Positions 49,501 through 60,915 of a stretch of DNA of 64,000 nt are shown here, piece after piece. The position numbers and the translations under genes were made by a program. The stretch comes from Calycina herbarum (lineage: Eukaryota; Ascomycota; Leotiomycetes; Helotiales; Pezizellaceae). The notes under the pieces were generated by a model. It was not told where the DNA came from. It did no database searches and was given only the letters and a program-made list of their open reading frames with translations. The DNA lies in NCBI GenBank assembly GCA_001414485.1, contig LLEY01000133.1, positions 1-64,000 of the forward strand, in the 5' to 3' direction. Numbering within the stretch: position 1 is the first letter of the stretch; each line of letters starts with the position of its first letter.

Positions 49501-50177
49501 TTGGGTTTGACTTTATGGAGTGCTCATTTGATTAGAATTTGTGAACAGTGATGGGTGGGATGGTTTGGGGGTCGCTTTGTGATTTCTAGCTTTTGCTCTG
49601 ATAGATAGGAGCTGCTGGGCGAATTTGTTTTAGATGCGAGCTTACTGGGATACATACCTTTTCGCAGACGGGATCCTTGAATTTTGAATGCATGCTCTTT
49701 TCCTTTTTTTCCCCTCTTCATCTCGAGTGTGAGGCAAGTACCTAGATTTCAGTTATGCTGGCACTGAGGGAGGAACAGGGAAACGAGCAATCTAGTTGAT
49801 GGGGGTTTTTTTAAATCACCTTCTTTGGGCTAGCTCGAAGAAAGGTAGAACGAACACCTTGGGAGCTTACTGACCCATCTGGTTGGAGTGAGTAGTTCGC
49901 TAGTGTGAGAGCTTGAATTGAGTACTGGAGAAGGAAATTTCAACAATTCGTGGGATTCCAACGGCAAAAGAGAAAGTAGTTTTTCTGTTGTTCGTGAAGA
50001 TGGATGGATGGTGATAACTTACCGACTCTTCTCTTCCTACTATAATCGTAGACGATTCGACGGGATCGAGATCGATATAGTTATAGTTATATATTAGAAT
50101 TAAGAAGATTGTCTTATAACCCCTTGTCGCTCTTTTCTTTTTTGTAGGTTGTAGGTTGTGTCTTTCGTTTACTACTA

Positions 50178-50199
50178 GGTGGTGGTGGTGGTGGTGGTG
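50178..50199. repeat. (GGT)7 microsatellite
   Basis: GGT trinucleotide run. Confidence 0.95.
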
Positions 50200-51082
50200 T
50201 ATTGGTTGAGGCTACTTGTGATGTAATTTCTAGCTCTTATTTATATCTGAGGTTCTTCTTTCTTCTTGGTCTTGAATTTTTCTCGAATTTTTATTTGGGA
50301 GGGGAGTGATGGATGGTGTGATTAGGAATGGGGAAGGATGGGATGATTAGGGAAAGGAGTGATTAGGATTAGGGAATGGGGTGGTTACTTGGTTGTAAGT
50401 ATAATGGGGTGATTGGGAATGGGTAATAGGGTGGTTACTTGGTTGTAAGTATAGCTGTAAGTATAGGGAGGGATAGATATGTAATCCTAAGGACTGGATT
50501 TTGGTGTACTACCTGAGTGGGAGGAACTAGATGGTTGTTCCCGCCTGCTAGATATCGCGTAGAGTGAGTAATATATTATACTCAGAGAGGGTGGTGGGCT
50601 TGGAGTTGGTGGTGGGCTTTGGAGTGGATGAGACGTGGGAGGGTGTGGAGGGTTATTTGAGAGTTTGGGGGAGGAGAATTATAATGTGAAGTTTTTCGCA
50701 CGGTACGTGGAAAGCATTTCGAAGGTCGACGGTGAGTATTCGTTGTTCTGTTGAAGGATCATGGAAAGGCGAGGGGGGATGGGATGGGATGGATTTAAGA
50801 AGCACCTTGATTTTGGTGGAAAGTGAATGTGAGTAGAGGTAATACTAGTACGCTTTGCGATTTCCACTTTGGATATCTCTCCTTGTCCTTCCATTCTGCT
50901 GATATTCCTTTTTTTTATATCTTATCTATTGTGTACTGCTGGGGAAGTTGGTTGGCAGGTGAGGGTTGGAAACTGCAGATCTGATGTGATGTGATATGGC
51001 ATCAAGGATTTCTTGTCTTTTATGCTCTTGTTCTCGAGGAAATTCGAGGAGACTGGGGAATTTGGGAATTGGGAATTGGGAA

Positions 51083-51513
51083 TAGCGTGAGAACAAAATA
51101 CTCTAGTACTCACTACTACTCGAGTACTACTTGAGTAGAGTAGTTACTTGAGACTACTCAAGTAGTACTCGAGTAGTCTATAAAGAGAATTAACATATAG
51201 TAAATATACTAAAACACTACTATTTAAGTGGCATAAAAAAGTATATCTTTAAAATTCAATAGTTTACTCTATTCCTTTTTCTCTCTCTTTGTCTTTTTCT
51301 TTATAGAGGAATTATAAAAATTCTTACCTAAGTACTCCGCTAGAGCGGATATTACCCTCTGAGCCTCTGATCCCTCGGCCCGGATCGGTCCGAGCCGGTC
51401 CGTACTACTCGAGTAGTACTTAAGTAGTATTAAGTAGAGTAGAGTAGTACTAAAAATCCCTTGAGTAGGGTAGAGTAGCAGTCACTACTCTACTCTACTC
51501 ATTTCTCACACTG
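51083..51513. mobile_element. hAT-type MITE, 431 bp
   Basis: Ends TAGCGTGAGAA and, inverted, CAGTGTGAGAA (9 of 11 identical), matching the YAGNG start of hAT elements. Both sides carry ATTGGGAA (51075-51082, 51514-51521), an 8-bp duplication as for hAT. The target is itself a GGGAATT tandem, so part of the flank match would occur anyway. Both sub-terminal regions are packed with ACTACTCGAGTAGT-like palindromes, probably transposase binding sites. No coding capacity; the middle is AT-rich and then GC-rich (CCCTCGGCCCGG). Confidence 0.75.
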
Positions 51514-52805
51514 ATTGGGAATTGGGAATTGGGAGAACTAGGTACTAAAAGGGGTAGGAGTGATGTAGACTAAGATCGTTGAGCTCAAGCTTGCAGCAAT
51601 GGACCGCGAGGATTGTTTGTGGTATTCCGGTACATCTGGGTTTGGCGAGCTTGGAGACTTGGTTATAACTTTTGTATTTAAAAAATTTATGGGCGAGTTG
51701 TTGTAGATGAAGCACGGGGGCTTTTCCCAAGAAAGAAAAAAATAGGAGAGATAGTACTTTCGACAGTACCTGGGATTTCGACAGTAGATGGTGATTATTC
51801 GTTGTCTGGGAGGAGTATGAAAGCCTGCCTTGAAAGCTGCCAGGTTTTGTGGCTACGACAATCTTGCACTTATTCAAGCTCTACGATTGTCTAGGTAAGT
51901 GTTTGCGATGTCCTCGCAGTCTTAACAGCGCCACGTCTGGTCTGTTAGTTTCATAAGCTGTCGAATTAATTAGTTATCGCTGGACGTTTTATAAAATAAG
52001 AGTCTAGTATTTATCTCATCATGTCCTTGGTTTTGCTTAGTCTACAACTGACTTTAGAATAAAGAATTGTATTTTAGGATGGTAGGATGAATTTGCTTGG
52101 GTAGTAAAAAAACCCTGCCTCTAGATTATCTCCCTGACACACTTTCTTAGGATCAAATGAGCTCTCTGGAAATTGAATGATTCAGGGAACGTCTGTTTGA
52201 AAGGGGCTTAAAAGGTGCGGGTGGCAATATGAAGAAGAGTATTGTTGAGGTAGCATTCAGGCTGCTGCGGGTTATGGTGGTAATTGATTGCCGAATTTAA
52301 GCGAGATGGACATAGACGCAAGTGGTGGCAAGGGTACAAATATTCTGCCAAGCAACTCAAGGGACTTATACATGTTATAAGGCCTTTACTGTTTCACTTC
52401 ATACATCCGTGCTGAGTCTAGGGCTATTGTGTTTGTGATTGTTGCTTGCTACCTAGAGTTCAAAATCACAAAGAAACTTTGCAACCCTGAGAGCTCGTAT
52501 GGTGATGATGCTTATCTGCCAATCCAAACGTTTTGGATTCTATTGTTTTGTTGCTGTCGAAGTTTTACTTATCTTCGGAGGGAGTTTTATTGTCGAAAAT
52601 AAAGTACAATATCTTCAACAATGGAAAGTACGAGGTGGGAAAAACGAGTTTAAATGTTTCGCAGGTCTTGGAACTCGTTGGAATTATCTAGGTTTTATAG
52701 GCGTAGGAAACTTAGATTTCTTTACCTTATGAACAAACTCCAGTGGTTCAGCTGAAGAACTTGCACCGGCAACAATGTGATATTTAAGCTCCTTTTAACT
52801 ACATC
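51514..52805. other. Gene-free stretch between the two hAT-type MITEs
   Basis: One copy of the dispersed TTCGACAGTA repeat (51757-51802). Short frames only; no gene recognised. Confidence 0.5.
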
Positions 52806-53177
52806 CAGTGTTCTCGATGGACGGACATCCAATAGATATCCGACCCATTTGTTTAATTCAAAATTCATGGATCTTTCACTTAGTGAGTTCATGGATAGCC
52901 AGTCCAGAAATTCATTGAACATAGTAATGTTATAGATATAAGGCATTTTTGGGTATAAAACCCCCCTTAGTATAAAAGAAAGTATAAAATCTGACCCCTT
53001 GTCCCAAGTTCCAGGTCCACTAAAATTTTATGACCCACTTCCGCACTTCCCAGCCACTCACACGCCTGAAAAAAACTATCCATGGATATCCAGATAACCA
53101 TGGACCTTTCAGTTTACTAGTGGATTAGATTGGATCTTTCAAAAAAGTTACTGGCTATCCATCCATCGAGAGAACTG
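52806..53177. mobile_element. hAT-type MITE, 372 bp
   Basis: Left end CAGTGTTCTCGATGGACGGA and inverted right end CAGTTCTCTCGATGGATGGA, flanked by a perfect 8-bp duplication ACTACATC (52798-52805, 53178-53185). CAGTG-type ends and 8-bp duplication fit the hAT superfamily. Inside are repeated GGATA[GT]CCAG/CCATGG motifs in both orientations near the ends. No transposase frame. Confidence 0.85.
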
Positions 53178-55528
53178 ACTACATCCACATGCATAATGAG
53201 GTTTATTGAAAAACTCGAGCCAAGACTTAAATAGCAAAGTTTCCGTTTCTGACCTAGGTACTTTTTGAACTTTCGACAGTAGTTAAGCATTCGGCAAAGT
53301 ATAACTGTTCGAATTATAAATGCTTGGATGAAGATATGAGTATAGCCAATGAAAGGAAAATGAGAACAGCTTGTAATTAATCAACCTGTTGCAGGCTTCA
53401 AAGGAGTGAAAGTGCTATGAGTTCTGGAATGGAATTGGCTGGGGGCACCATACAACAACCACATTGTGGGAAAACCTTGCTTAAAGTTTGTTTTACAATT
53501 GAGAGGGAACTTTTAAGGAGGGGTGCTTCGCTTAATTGGCTATGCACCTGGTAGTCTTGATTGGTATTTGCTATTCTAGGTCCTTAGTTAGTAGTAACCT
53601 GGAGTTGAGGTTGAAAATCAGTAATGGAAAGTGGATTGCAAGTACTTGACGTATCATGATACGAGGACACAAACTGGTAGACAGATGCTTATCAAAGTCA
53701 CCCCTCTAGAAGAAGTCAGAGTTGTATCATGTATTCTTGCTTTCGACATTCGTGTCGATACGTCACCGGTGTAATGGCAAAGACTGTGAGATTGGATTAT
53801 TCCAGGAAAAATTGGCGATTACAATGAACTTCTTGAGTGAGATCAAGCACACGGATGCTGGAGACTCATGTACACTTGATCTGAAAGTTGAGTAAACATT
53901 CGAGAGTAAGATAAATGTCAACAACAACATCAAAATCGGTAGTAAACACATGCTCGGGATTGAAAAGTTCAGGTACTCCCACCACAAAAGCAGCGAGAGC
54001 CCGGAATTTTGACTTCACTAAAAAACAATCCTACGAAAATTTGCTTGTTTCCGGGTCTTCCCAAGCTGCGGCAACAGAGAGTGAGCTCCGCATGAACGGA
54101 TGGGGTAATTTAGAGGGACTGTTTATAATCCAAATCCTTCGCCAGCTTATATCCTTCTTTAGAAAGCTCGGAAAAACTTAGGCTAAAACTGCGCTAATCC
54201 AATTATTCACTACTTAAATCCCACCACTATCCGATATACGATCTAGTGAAGTAAGACACCGAAACTGAACTTACTCCTCTTTCACTGCCTCAACCCCACC
54301 AAACCACACCTCTCGCACCTATCCAAGATCCAGTAATTAAACCACACCAAGAAAATTTCCCTCCATCGCACAATACACATCGGCAACGATACACCCAAGG
54401 GAGGAGGTCTACATCCACACCCAAAAAGATCTAACAACCCAACTCCATTCAACGCTCAACTCTTCTCATCCCAAACCACTACACACCCATGCCATCACTA
54501 CCCCCAAAAAACATCATCAGAAAGTTCAACAAATTCCGGCAACAAAACCAGAATCGGGAGTAGAAACTTAATCGACAGCAAGTACAACTTCCCAAATTCA
54601 TAGTTCGGACTTTCCACATTTCAAAGTTGTTTTCCAACGATTCACTGTAATCACTCAGAATCACCTTCTATAGATGGTTGTTTTTTCCAGCAGCGGACGA
54701 AAGAGTGTCCTGAGCTTCACAGAAGACCGCTGGAATCAATTTATGTCTGAACTTTTGTGCTGATCGTAACTTTTCTGCAGTTCCTGGGACTTTTAAGAAG
54801 GTTGGGGGGCTAACCTCGGCTAATAGAGAGGCTGTCAGCTGGAGCAGAATTATTTACTGATATTATTATAAATCTTCGGAATAATAGAATTAGTTAATTA
54901 AATTAACTGAGAAGAGTGTTTGAGATACTCTCGCTCAAAATCTCAAACTCATTGCCCTTAATTTATTTATCTACTAGTTTCGCCGCAAGATCCTCCTATG
55001 TTTTGTCCATAGTAGGACACTGAATCATTGCAAGAGTATCCGAGATTTCCGAGGACTGTAACTGGTGTATAAAATCCGCGGAGGCTTTTTATTAAAACTA
55101 TTTTATAGAACACGTTCTTCTTATGGTCAAAATTTCGTTCGTTGAGTAGAGTATCTAGAATAAAGACCAAGAAAGTTTTGTGGACTTGAATGTTTTCAAT
55201 CATCGATACTAGATGAAAGTAAGAGTGTGCAGCTGCGAGGAATAGCAGAAGCCTAGGGTGCTGAGTTCTTTTGACATTTTGAAATTCATATATAAAGGCA
55301 GGAGAACCGAATGCACTTGGGACATTAGGGTAATGCTTGATGCGGATGTTTTTAGTAGCTAGCGAATCATATTGTGGTGGAAAGAAGATGTAAGTGGGGA
55401 GATGCGGAGACGGAGAAAAGTTGTCTTTATGAGGTTTCTATATTTATAGGATTGTAAGGTTTACAAGAAAGTGAAGAAAGCCAGTGTTTCTTATGACAAC
55501 TCTGGAGTGGTAAGGGAAAGAATTCCAC
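53178..55528. other. Gene-free stretch
   Basis: An 88-codon plus-strand frame at 53915-54181 and a 78-codon minus frame at 54967-55203 lack recognisable domains. One short copy of the dispersed CGACAGTA repeat lies at 53271-53290. Confidence 0.45.
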
Positions 55529-56443
55529 TTAAGCAAAACGACCTCTTTGATGGAAGAGCGAACGATTATCAATAAAAATCGTGTCCCAGTTTCGAGTATC
55601 ACCAAATTTAACAGAATCCATCCCCCAAAACTCTAGCTGGCTCTTTTGGGGTTGCCATTTCTCTAAGCACCTAGAGGAGACCACAGTCTCAGGAAGATTT
55701 ACCCATACCTGCCAGCTCACACGCTGTCCTAGGATCTTGCGCAGCACGGCTGCGGAATCCGCAGAGTGCGCCGTGTCCGCCAACACCAGCACCACCCCTT
55801 GCGGGATGATCAAGTACCTTACGGCAATTCTTTTGGCATGTATACTGGTTTAAAAACGCGTGAATCATTTCATGCAACAGACATCCAATATTATACTCCT
55901 CCAAACTTCCAGAGAATGGTGTTTTGGGCAATTTTGTAAGGCGGAAAATTACTTTAGTGTCTATGGAAGGGGCATAACTTCCTTGGGAGCTTCCTATACG
56001 TTCCTTCTCATTTACGACAACTAGTTTTGTAGTAATCAGTGTATTACCAAACAACCAGGAGTTAAAAAGAGCAAACCAGGAGGATAGAAGGATTTTTAAT
56101 TCTTCGTCCGTGTTTACTTTAGGAATGGGTGAGGAAAGAAGTGTTTCTTCTGTAGAGGTAAACTTATATGTACGATATGGAACATCTAAGAAAGCGGCTA
56201 ATTCTAACGGACAGTATGAGAATCTTTGGAGAGGGAGTAAAAGCTTTCGCTCCCAATCTGCAAGGATCTGGGGGTGATCTGTGGGAGCACCTCTTCAACA
56301 TTTAGTTCTTGGTAGAAGTAAACTTTTTTAAAATCCAAAGAAAGATCCCAATCCAATAGGGAAGTGAAGGGACTTTGGCCCTGTTCAGACTTATAACCTT
56401 CTTTATTAGTCTCTGCATGATTGAGATCTAGATAAAAGTGGGT
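55529..56443 (-). pseudogene. SprT-like zinc metalloprotease-type gene, frameshifted
   Basis: Three minus-strand frames join into one protein-like sequence. From about 56443 the text includes KSEQGQSPF and DFKKVYFYQELNVEEVLP; a one-base shift near 56271-56285 leads to ILADWERKLLLPLQ, PLELAAFLDVPYRTY and later CLLHEMIHAFLNQYTCQKNC, with the HExxH zinc motif of SprT-like proteases (about 55862-55880), followed by DHPARGGAGVGGHGA. A second shift near 55751-55775 gives AAVLRKILGQRVSWQVWVNL and a Trp-Gly ending at 55529. A HExxH helix followed by Cys residues and a GGHG/W motif is the layout of an uncharacterised fungal SprT-like family. Two shifts within 700 bp make it a pseudogene; the true start is not visible. 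A mariner-type MITE begins 66 bp upstream. Confidence 0.65.
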
Positions 56444-56508
56444 TTATAAAATGAGGAAGAAAATTAGAGAGATCTAATAGAAAAACAATGGCTTCGTTTG
56501 ATCATCTA

Positions 56509-57010
56509 CAGTGAGTTGCGAATTAAGCTTCCCTTTTGACGATATTTTATAAACCGTGCGTTTTTAGAAAATTTCTTATTTCCTAGACACTCTTTCCCTC
56601 TTTACTTAATAACAACGTATATTATTATATTCCTAAGAACAGCTAATAAGAGCTCTATACCCCCTTTCTTACTCTATAAACTTTTTAGGTAGAAAATAGA
56701 CACTTTTATATATATCTAAAATTTTATAGGGTCTTAGTAGAGACTACTTAACTTTATAAGGGTATAAAAAAATTTCTTACGAAAAGGGGGTTTTCTATTA
56801 CTAAGTTTATTCTTGTTATACTTGCTTAGATATAGTAATAAATAGAGAGGGGGTATAGGAAGATATAGTAGTTCTTTTAGCTAGGTCTTATATCTTAAAG
56901 AGTACTTTAGTTTTCTGTTTTCTAAAATAAATAAGGAAAAAACCTAGGAAGAAAAAAGCACGGTTAATAAAAAAAAGTGTCAAAAAGGAAGCTTAATTCG
57001 CAACTCACTG
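56509..57010. mobile_element. Mariner-type MITE, 502 bp
   Basis: Inverted repeats of about 53 bp, each starting CAGTGAGTTGCGAATTAAGC, with few mismatches, flanked by TA at 56507-56508 and 57011-57012. This fits a non-autonomous Tc1/mariner element. The interior is about 70% AT with no usable frame. Confidence 0.88.
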
Positions 57011-57012
57011 TA

Positions 57013-58325
57013 GAACAAGGTTTCTTTGTGAAATTATATTAGTAATACTGTTGTTCGGCTTGTAGTAATTAGAATGGAATTGGCTGCTTTGTCGTTGATT
57101 ACTAGAGGTATAGAAATGTACCTACTTAGGATTTCTTCGGTTATTTCTTCGACGAGAAGAGTAGTTGCTATGAAAAAAAGTATTATTACAAGACTTCTAC
57201 TTTCACTTACTAAGTATCTAAACAGCCTCTGTTCAATTCTATTACTTGAATGTTTCGAGAGCAATTAAAGTACTCTAGTAGAGGTCAAGCAGAGCAATGA
57301 ACAAGAAAAACTTTAATTCACTTATTATTCTAGTAAGTCAACTCGATTTTCCAACTTTTCTCGTATAATCTTATTATTTCAATTAGTATACGACGAGTCT
57401 TATGTCAAAAGTCGTTTAAAGTTCTGTATCTTCTTGTGTGCGTTTCCAAAGGTATATTTTTACACCAGGAAGGGAAAGCTGATTCCACACCTGGTATTCA
57501 TCTAACATACTTAATAGCCTTCTTTTCATCTGCCTTTCCCATATACATCTTGTACTGTTTTCCAGTGTTCAAACCCTGAGCTTTGGTAGTATGGACACTA
57601 TGAATCCAACGAGGAAGGGATGCGGTAGCGACGGGGATAAAAGGACCTTGCCAAGATGAGACGAGGGTTGAGAGTAGACTTGTTTCCTTTCGACAAAAAG
57701 AGTATTTTCGACAATACTTGATTCTTCGACGAATTATCTATGTTCAGATGAATCTTGAAGAGTTGGGACAATCTGAACTCTATATTAAGGAACTTAAAAA
57801 TGTGTTCATATATAATCTTGAGACTAACCTCATCTGGGCGAGAAAGAGTTGTTGTTGAATATATCAGACATGTTGAGGTAGAGTTGTTTAATTCAGTTGG
57901 GTATTGTATGTGTAGTGTAATAAGAATGACGATTCCAGTTCAGCCTGCCAAGAATAATTTGTGAGTTTACCACGGCATGGGCAGTGAATTGAATGCGACG
58001 AAGCCAACTAGACCAGCTGAATCAAGACAGGGAATAGTGAATGTAATTAGGTTTACTCCGTGGTTATGAAAGTGAATTAAGCGAGCTATTGTAAGAGTTT
58101 TTGATTTAGTGAATAGGCTCGCTTTTGAGTGGCTCGCTAAGCGAGATTGCGGATGCATCCTTCCACAGATGTATAAATAGCCAGGGAAGAGCTTCTCTCT
58201 TCCCTCCTTGCGAACAATCTATTCCTTGATCCCCACTATAACAGCTATTTTGTTCACCAAGTTGACAAAAGAAATAGATACTTCGGTTTATCAATTTTTG
58301 TATACTAATAGAATTATTTAACTTA
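57013..58325. other. AT-rich, gene-free stretch
   Basis: Holds a second long copy of the dispersed TTCGACA repeat (57687-57753), closely similar to 37228-37294. A CTCGCTAAGCGAG near-palindrome lies at 58132-58144. No gene recognised. Confidence 0.5.
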
Positions 58326-59784
58326 ACATGGTTCATCAGTACCCTACGCATATCAGTATCCTGCGTACTTTTCCCCCACCTTATTACTTTAGAATATGAT
58401 TAAACAACCATAATATATTAAATTAACTAAAACTACTTAGAATCTAATGAACTAGATATATCTATAGCCTCTTGATAAGTTCGTGTATTATAACTAGTCT
58501 TTTCATAAGTGCTACACCGTCGCCTAGAGGGTTGCCTCTCATTTTGCCTCCCCCCTTAGAACGCCTATCGTGTCGAGCTTGTTCCTCTGCCTCCCTTTGA
58601 GCTAATACGTCTTGTGTATCCTCTATAGTAAGTACACCTCCTTAACGGACCCGAGTCTTTTTAGCTCTGCGACGCTTACTAAGGGCTTCATTTGCTGCTT
58701 AAAGGGTATGGACCTCTGTTGACAAAAGGGTTACTTCATGTGCTAACTGCTCTATACTCTTTGCTAACGTAGCAACTGTTTGAAAAATAGGCGTTAGCGA
58801 GCTTCCTTAATGATGTGTAATATGATTCTTAACTAAAGTTGTTTGCGAAAGAGTATCGGTTAGGTTATAAGGGGTCTGTGAGACCTAAGGGTCGGCGTCT
58901 GTAGAAGGGGGGCTAGTAGGTGTAGGAGTTCGTAATCGGATATTAAGCTTTGATATTATAGTTTAGGGATTAAAAGGTACTAAGCCAGCTCTGCGGAATC
59001 TAGCCTAGGCGTTTTGGGCTGTTATTGATTCTAAATACACTGCTTTAAAGGCGAGAAAGAACTCGACCTTAGTGATATAGTTGATATAAGCTTTAATAAA
59101 AGTCTTAATTTAGCGACTATATGCTCGTTTTAATATACTAAAATACCTAATGTTGAGTGGCTAGGTAAGATAAGAAGAGTGAGGAGGTAGGTAAAGAGTT
59201 ATAATATTATAAGCCTTATAATACTCTTGGAATTCGGCTGATTCGTAACTCTTATGTCTATCTAATACTAGCATTCGATATGGACTACTTACATGAGTAG
59301 TAGTGTGCTTATCGAAGTGCTAAAGCTATTCTAGACCTGTTTTATTATTTGTCTATCTATTGTTTATAGGTCTAATAACCTAGTCGTGTAGGAGGCCGCC
59401 CTTAGTATACTAATTCGCGAGATGATTCTTCCTTTGAACTACTAAAAATAGAGGCATGTCCTAACCCTTGCCATTTATATAAGTAATTGCTATAGCCTAT
59501 TCTCGATTACCTAGCTAAACTGCCTTACCTCTGCCACGTTAATCAGCGCGTGTAACAACTATAGCTAGGCTTATAATACCTATTATAAAGCCTGTCTTAT
59601 CGAAGTTATAGAAGTCGTAATCTAAAACACTATATTTTACCCTTATATTCTCCATAAGTTGAAACTACATGCTAATAAGCTCTAGATCTTCGTATAAGGC
59701 TCTTTAAAAGTCGTAAATACGATTAAAACGTGTCTTTAATTCTGGTCAACGTTATACGAATCGAGATGCCTAAAGCTTGCTAAC

Positions 59785-60230
59785 TGTAACGAAACTCAAA
59801 CGAACTAAACAAAGATGACTAAGTCTCGAAGGTTGGTATGCAGTAAGAAGTATGAATGCGCCGGGTTGTTCACTTGGAAGCGAACTCGTTACTTGTATCA
59901 AAGATGTCAAACAAGATGATAAGATTGATAACTAAAGTTGAGCACGAAGCTCCTATCTAATGGCAGACGTGCCAGTCTTATATAGAACCTTCGTTTCCCA
60001 AGTACGTCGCTCACATCGCTCGCGTCGCTCGCGTCGCTCGCGATCAAGGCGATCACGTCACATGACCCCACGTGACTTCCAACATTACCACAACAGTGAG
60101 ATCCTGAAATCCCTAATGTCCTTCCGCATTACTGATTTCCTCCTGTGTTACTTTCCTTTCCCGGATATTATGCCTTGTCCTGTCAGAACGCCGTCTGGAC
60201 TACTTACCACGCATACCGTGATTCGTGACA
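59785..60230 (+). mobile_element. Solo LTR, 446 bp
   Basis: Begins TGTAACGAAAC and ends ATTCGTGACA (TG..CA with short inverted ends), flanked by the 5-bp duplication CTAAC (59780-59784, 60231-60235). A TATA box (TTATATAG) lies at 59978-59985, and a TCGCTCGCG tandem just after it at about 60007-60041. Less AT-rich than the host transposon. No internal retrotransposon sequence remains. Confidence 0.82.
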
Positions 60231-60402
60231 CTAACGCGTCTTCCCCCCTACAATTCGAGGATATAATTCGCTATATCTTCTATACTAGCTAGCCAGGGCG
60301 TAAATCCTCTTATATCTAGATTAAATATATATCGAATAATCACCTCCTCTTCTAGGTTATTTAATTTAAGGTTTAGTAGTGGACGTTTATGAAGAGTAGT
60401 AT

Positions 60403-60676
60403 TGTAACGGCACGAAACGGATACTACTACAAAAGAGGCATATGGAAGTGCGTTCGATAGAATGACATATCCGAATACTAGGCTCTGATACGAAGGAAAA
60501 GACCAAATTGGTCTTTCCCGATAGAGAGGAGGCAGCTATTTACAAGAGGTTCGGACAATAGTAAGTCCGGAAGCCATCTGGCTTTTCCAAAACCTGAAAC
60601 AACATCCGTATCGTATCCCATTCGGCACGTAGACTCGGCAATTCCAATTCCGATCATTCCTGATGGTTCCATCACA
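60403..60676 (-). mobile_element. Solo LTR, 274 bp (copy 2, inverted)
   Basis: Reverse complement of the LTR at 39261-39535 with one base missing. Flanked by a perfect 5-bp duplication AGTAT (60398-60402, 60677-60681). It lies 168 bp from the other solo LTR within the same decayed transposon. Confidence 0.87.
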
Positions 60677-60915
60677 AGTATAACTGTTTATTCGAAGTTG
60701 GAGCGTAGATTCAAGAACATTATAGATTTTCGTAGTAGACCGACGACTTAGCTTTTTAGCTACATGGATAGCCTTAATAGCTAAGATGATTCGTGCTTCT
60801 TACGTTTAAATTTCCATTTAGGGCGGTTAAGAAAACACGTGTTAAAGTTCGAGGGTAGTTGGTAGGGGAAAAGTACGCAGGGTACTAATATGCGCAGGGT
60901 ACTGATGAACCACGT

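Larger units (their letters stand above)
45065..51082. other. 6 kb gene-free stretch with many simple repeats
   Basis: The first 1 kb is the leader and promoter of the Gln-rich gene. No other gene is recognised; the longest frames (47421-47984, 48062-48505) have no domain. Simple repeats occur at 45763, 46634, 49441 and 50178, plus a 50-bp-period direct repeat near 50379-50455. Confidence 0.45.
58326..60915 (-). mobile_element. Fot1/pogo-like DNA transposon relic with two nested solo LTRs
   Basis: Inverted repeats of about 55 bp (left starts AC[AG]TGGTTCATCAGTACCC) differ only by C/T transitions and are flanked by TA (58324-58325, 60916-60917). On the minus strand the transposase C-terminus can be read near the left end (ANEALSKRRRAKKTRV, EDTQDVLAQREAEEQARHDR), and farther in RMLVLDRHKSYESAEFQEYY, the region of the second catalytic Asp in Fot1-type DDE enzymes. 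Stops are frequent. Length is 2590 bp; without the two LTRs and their duplications it is about 1860 bp, close to the core size of the element at 38101. The different inverted repeats show it is a separate family. Confidence 0.85.
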
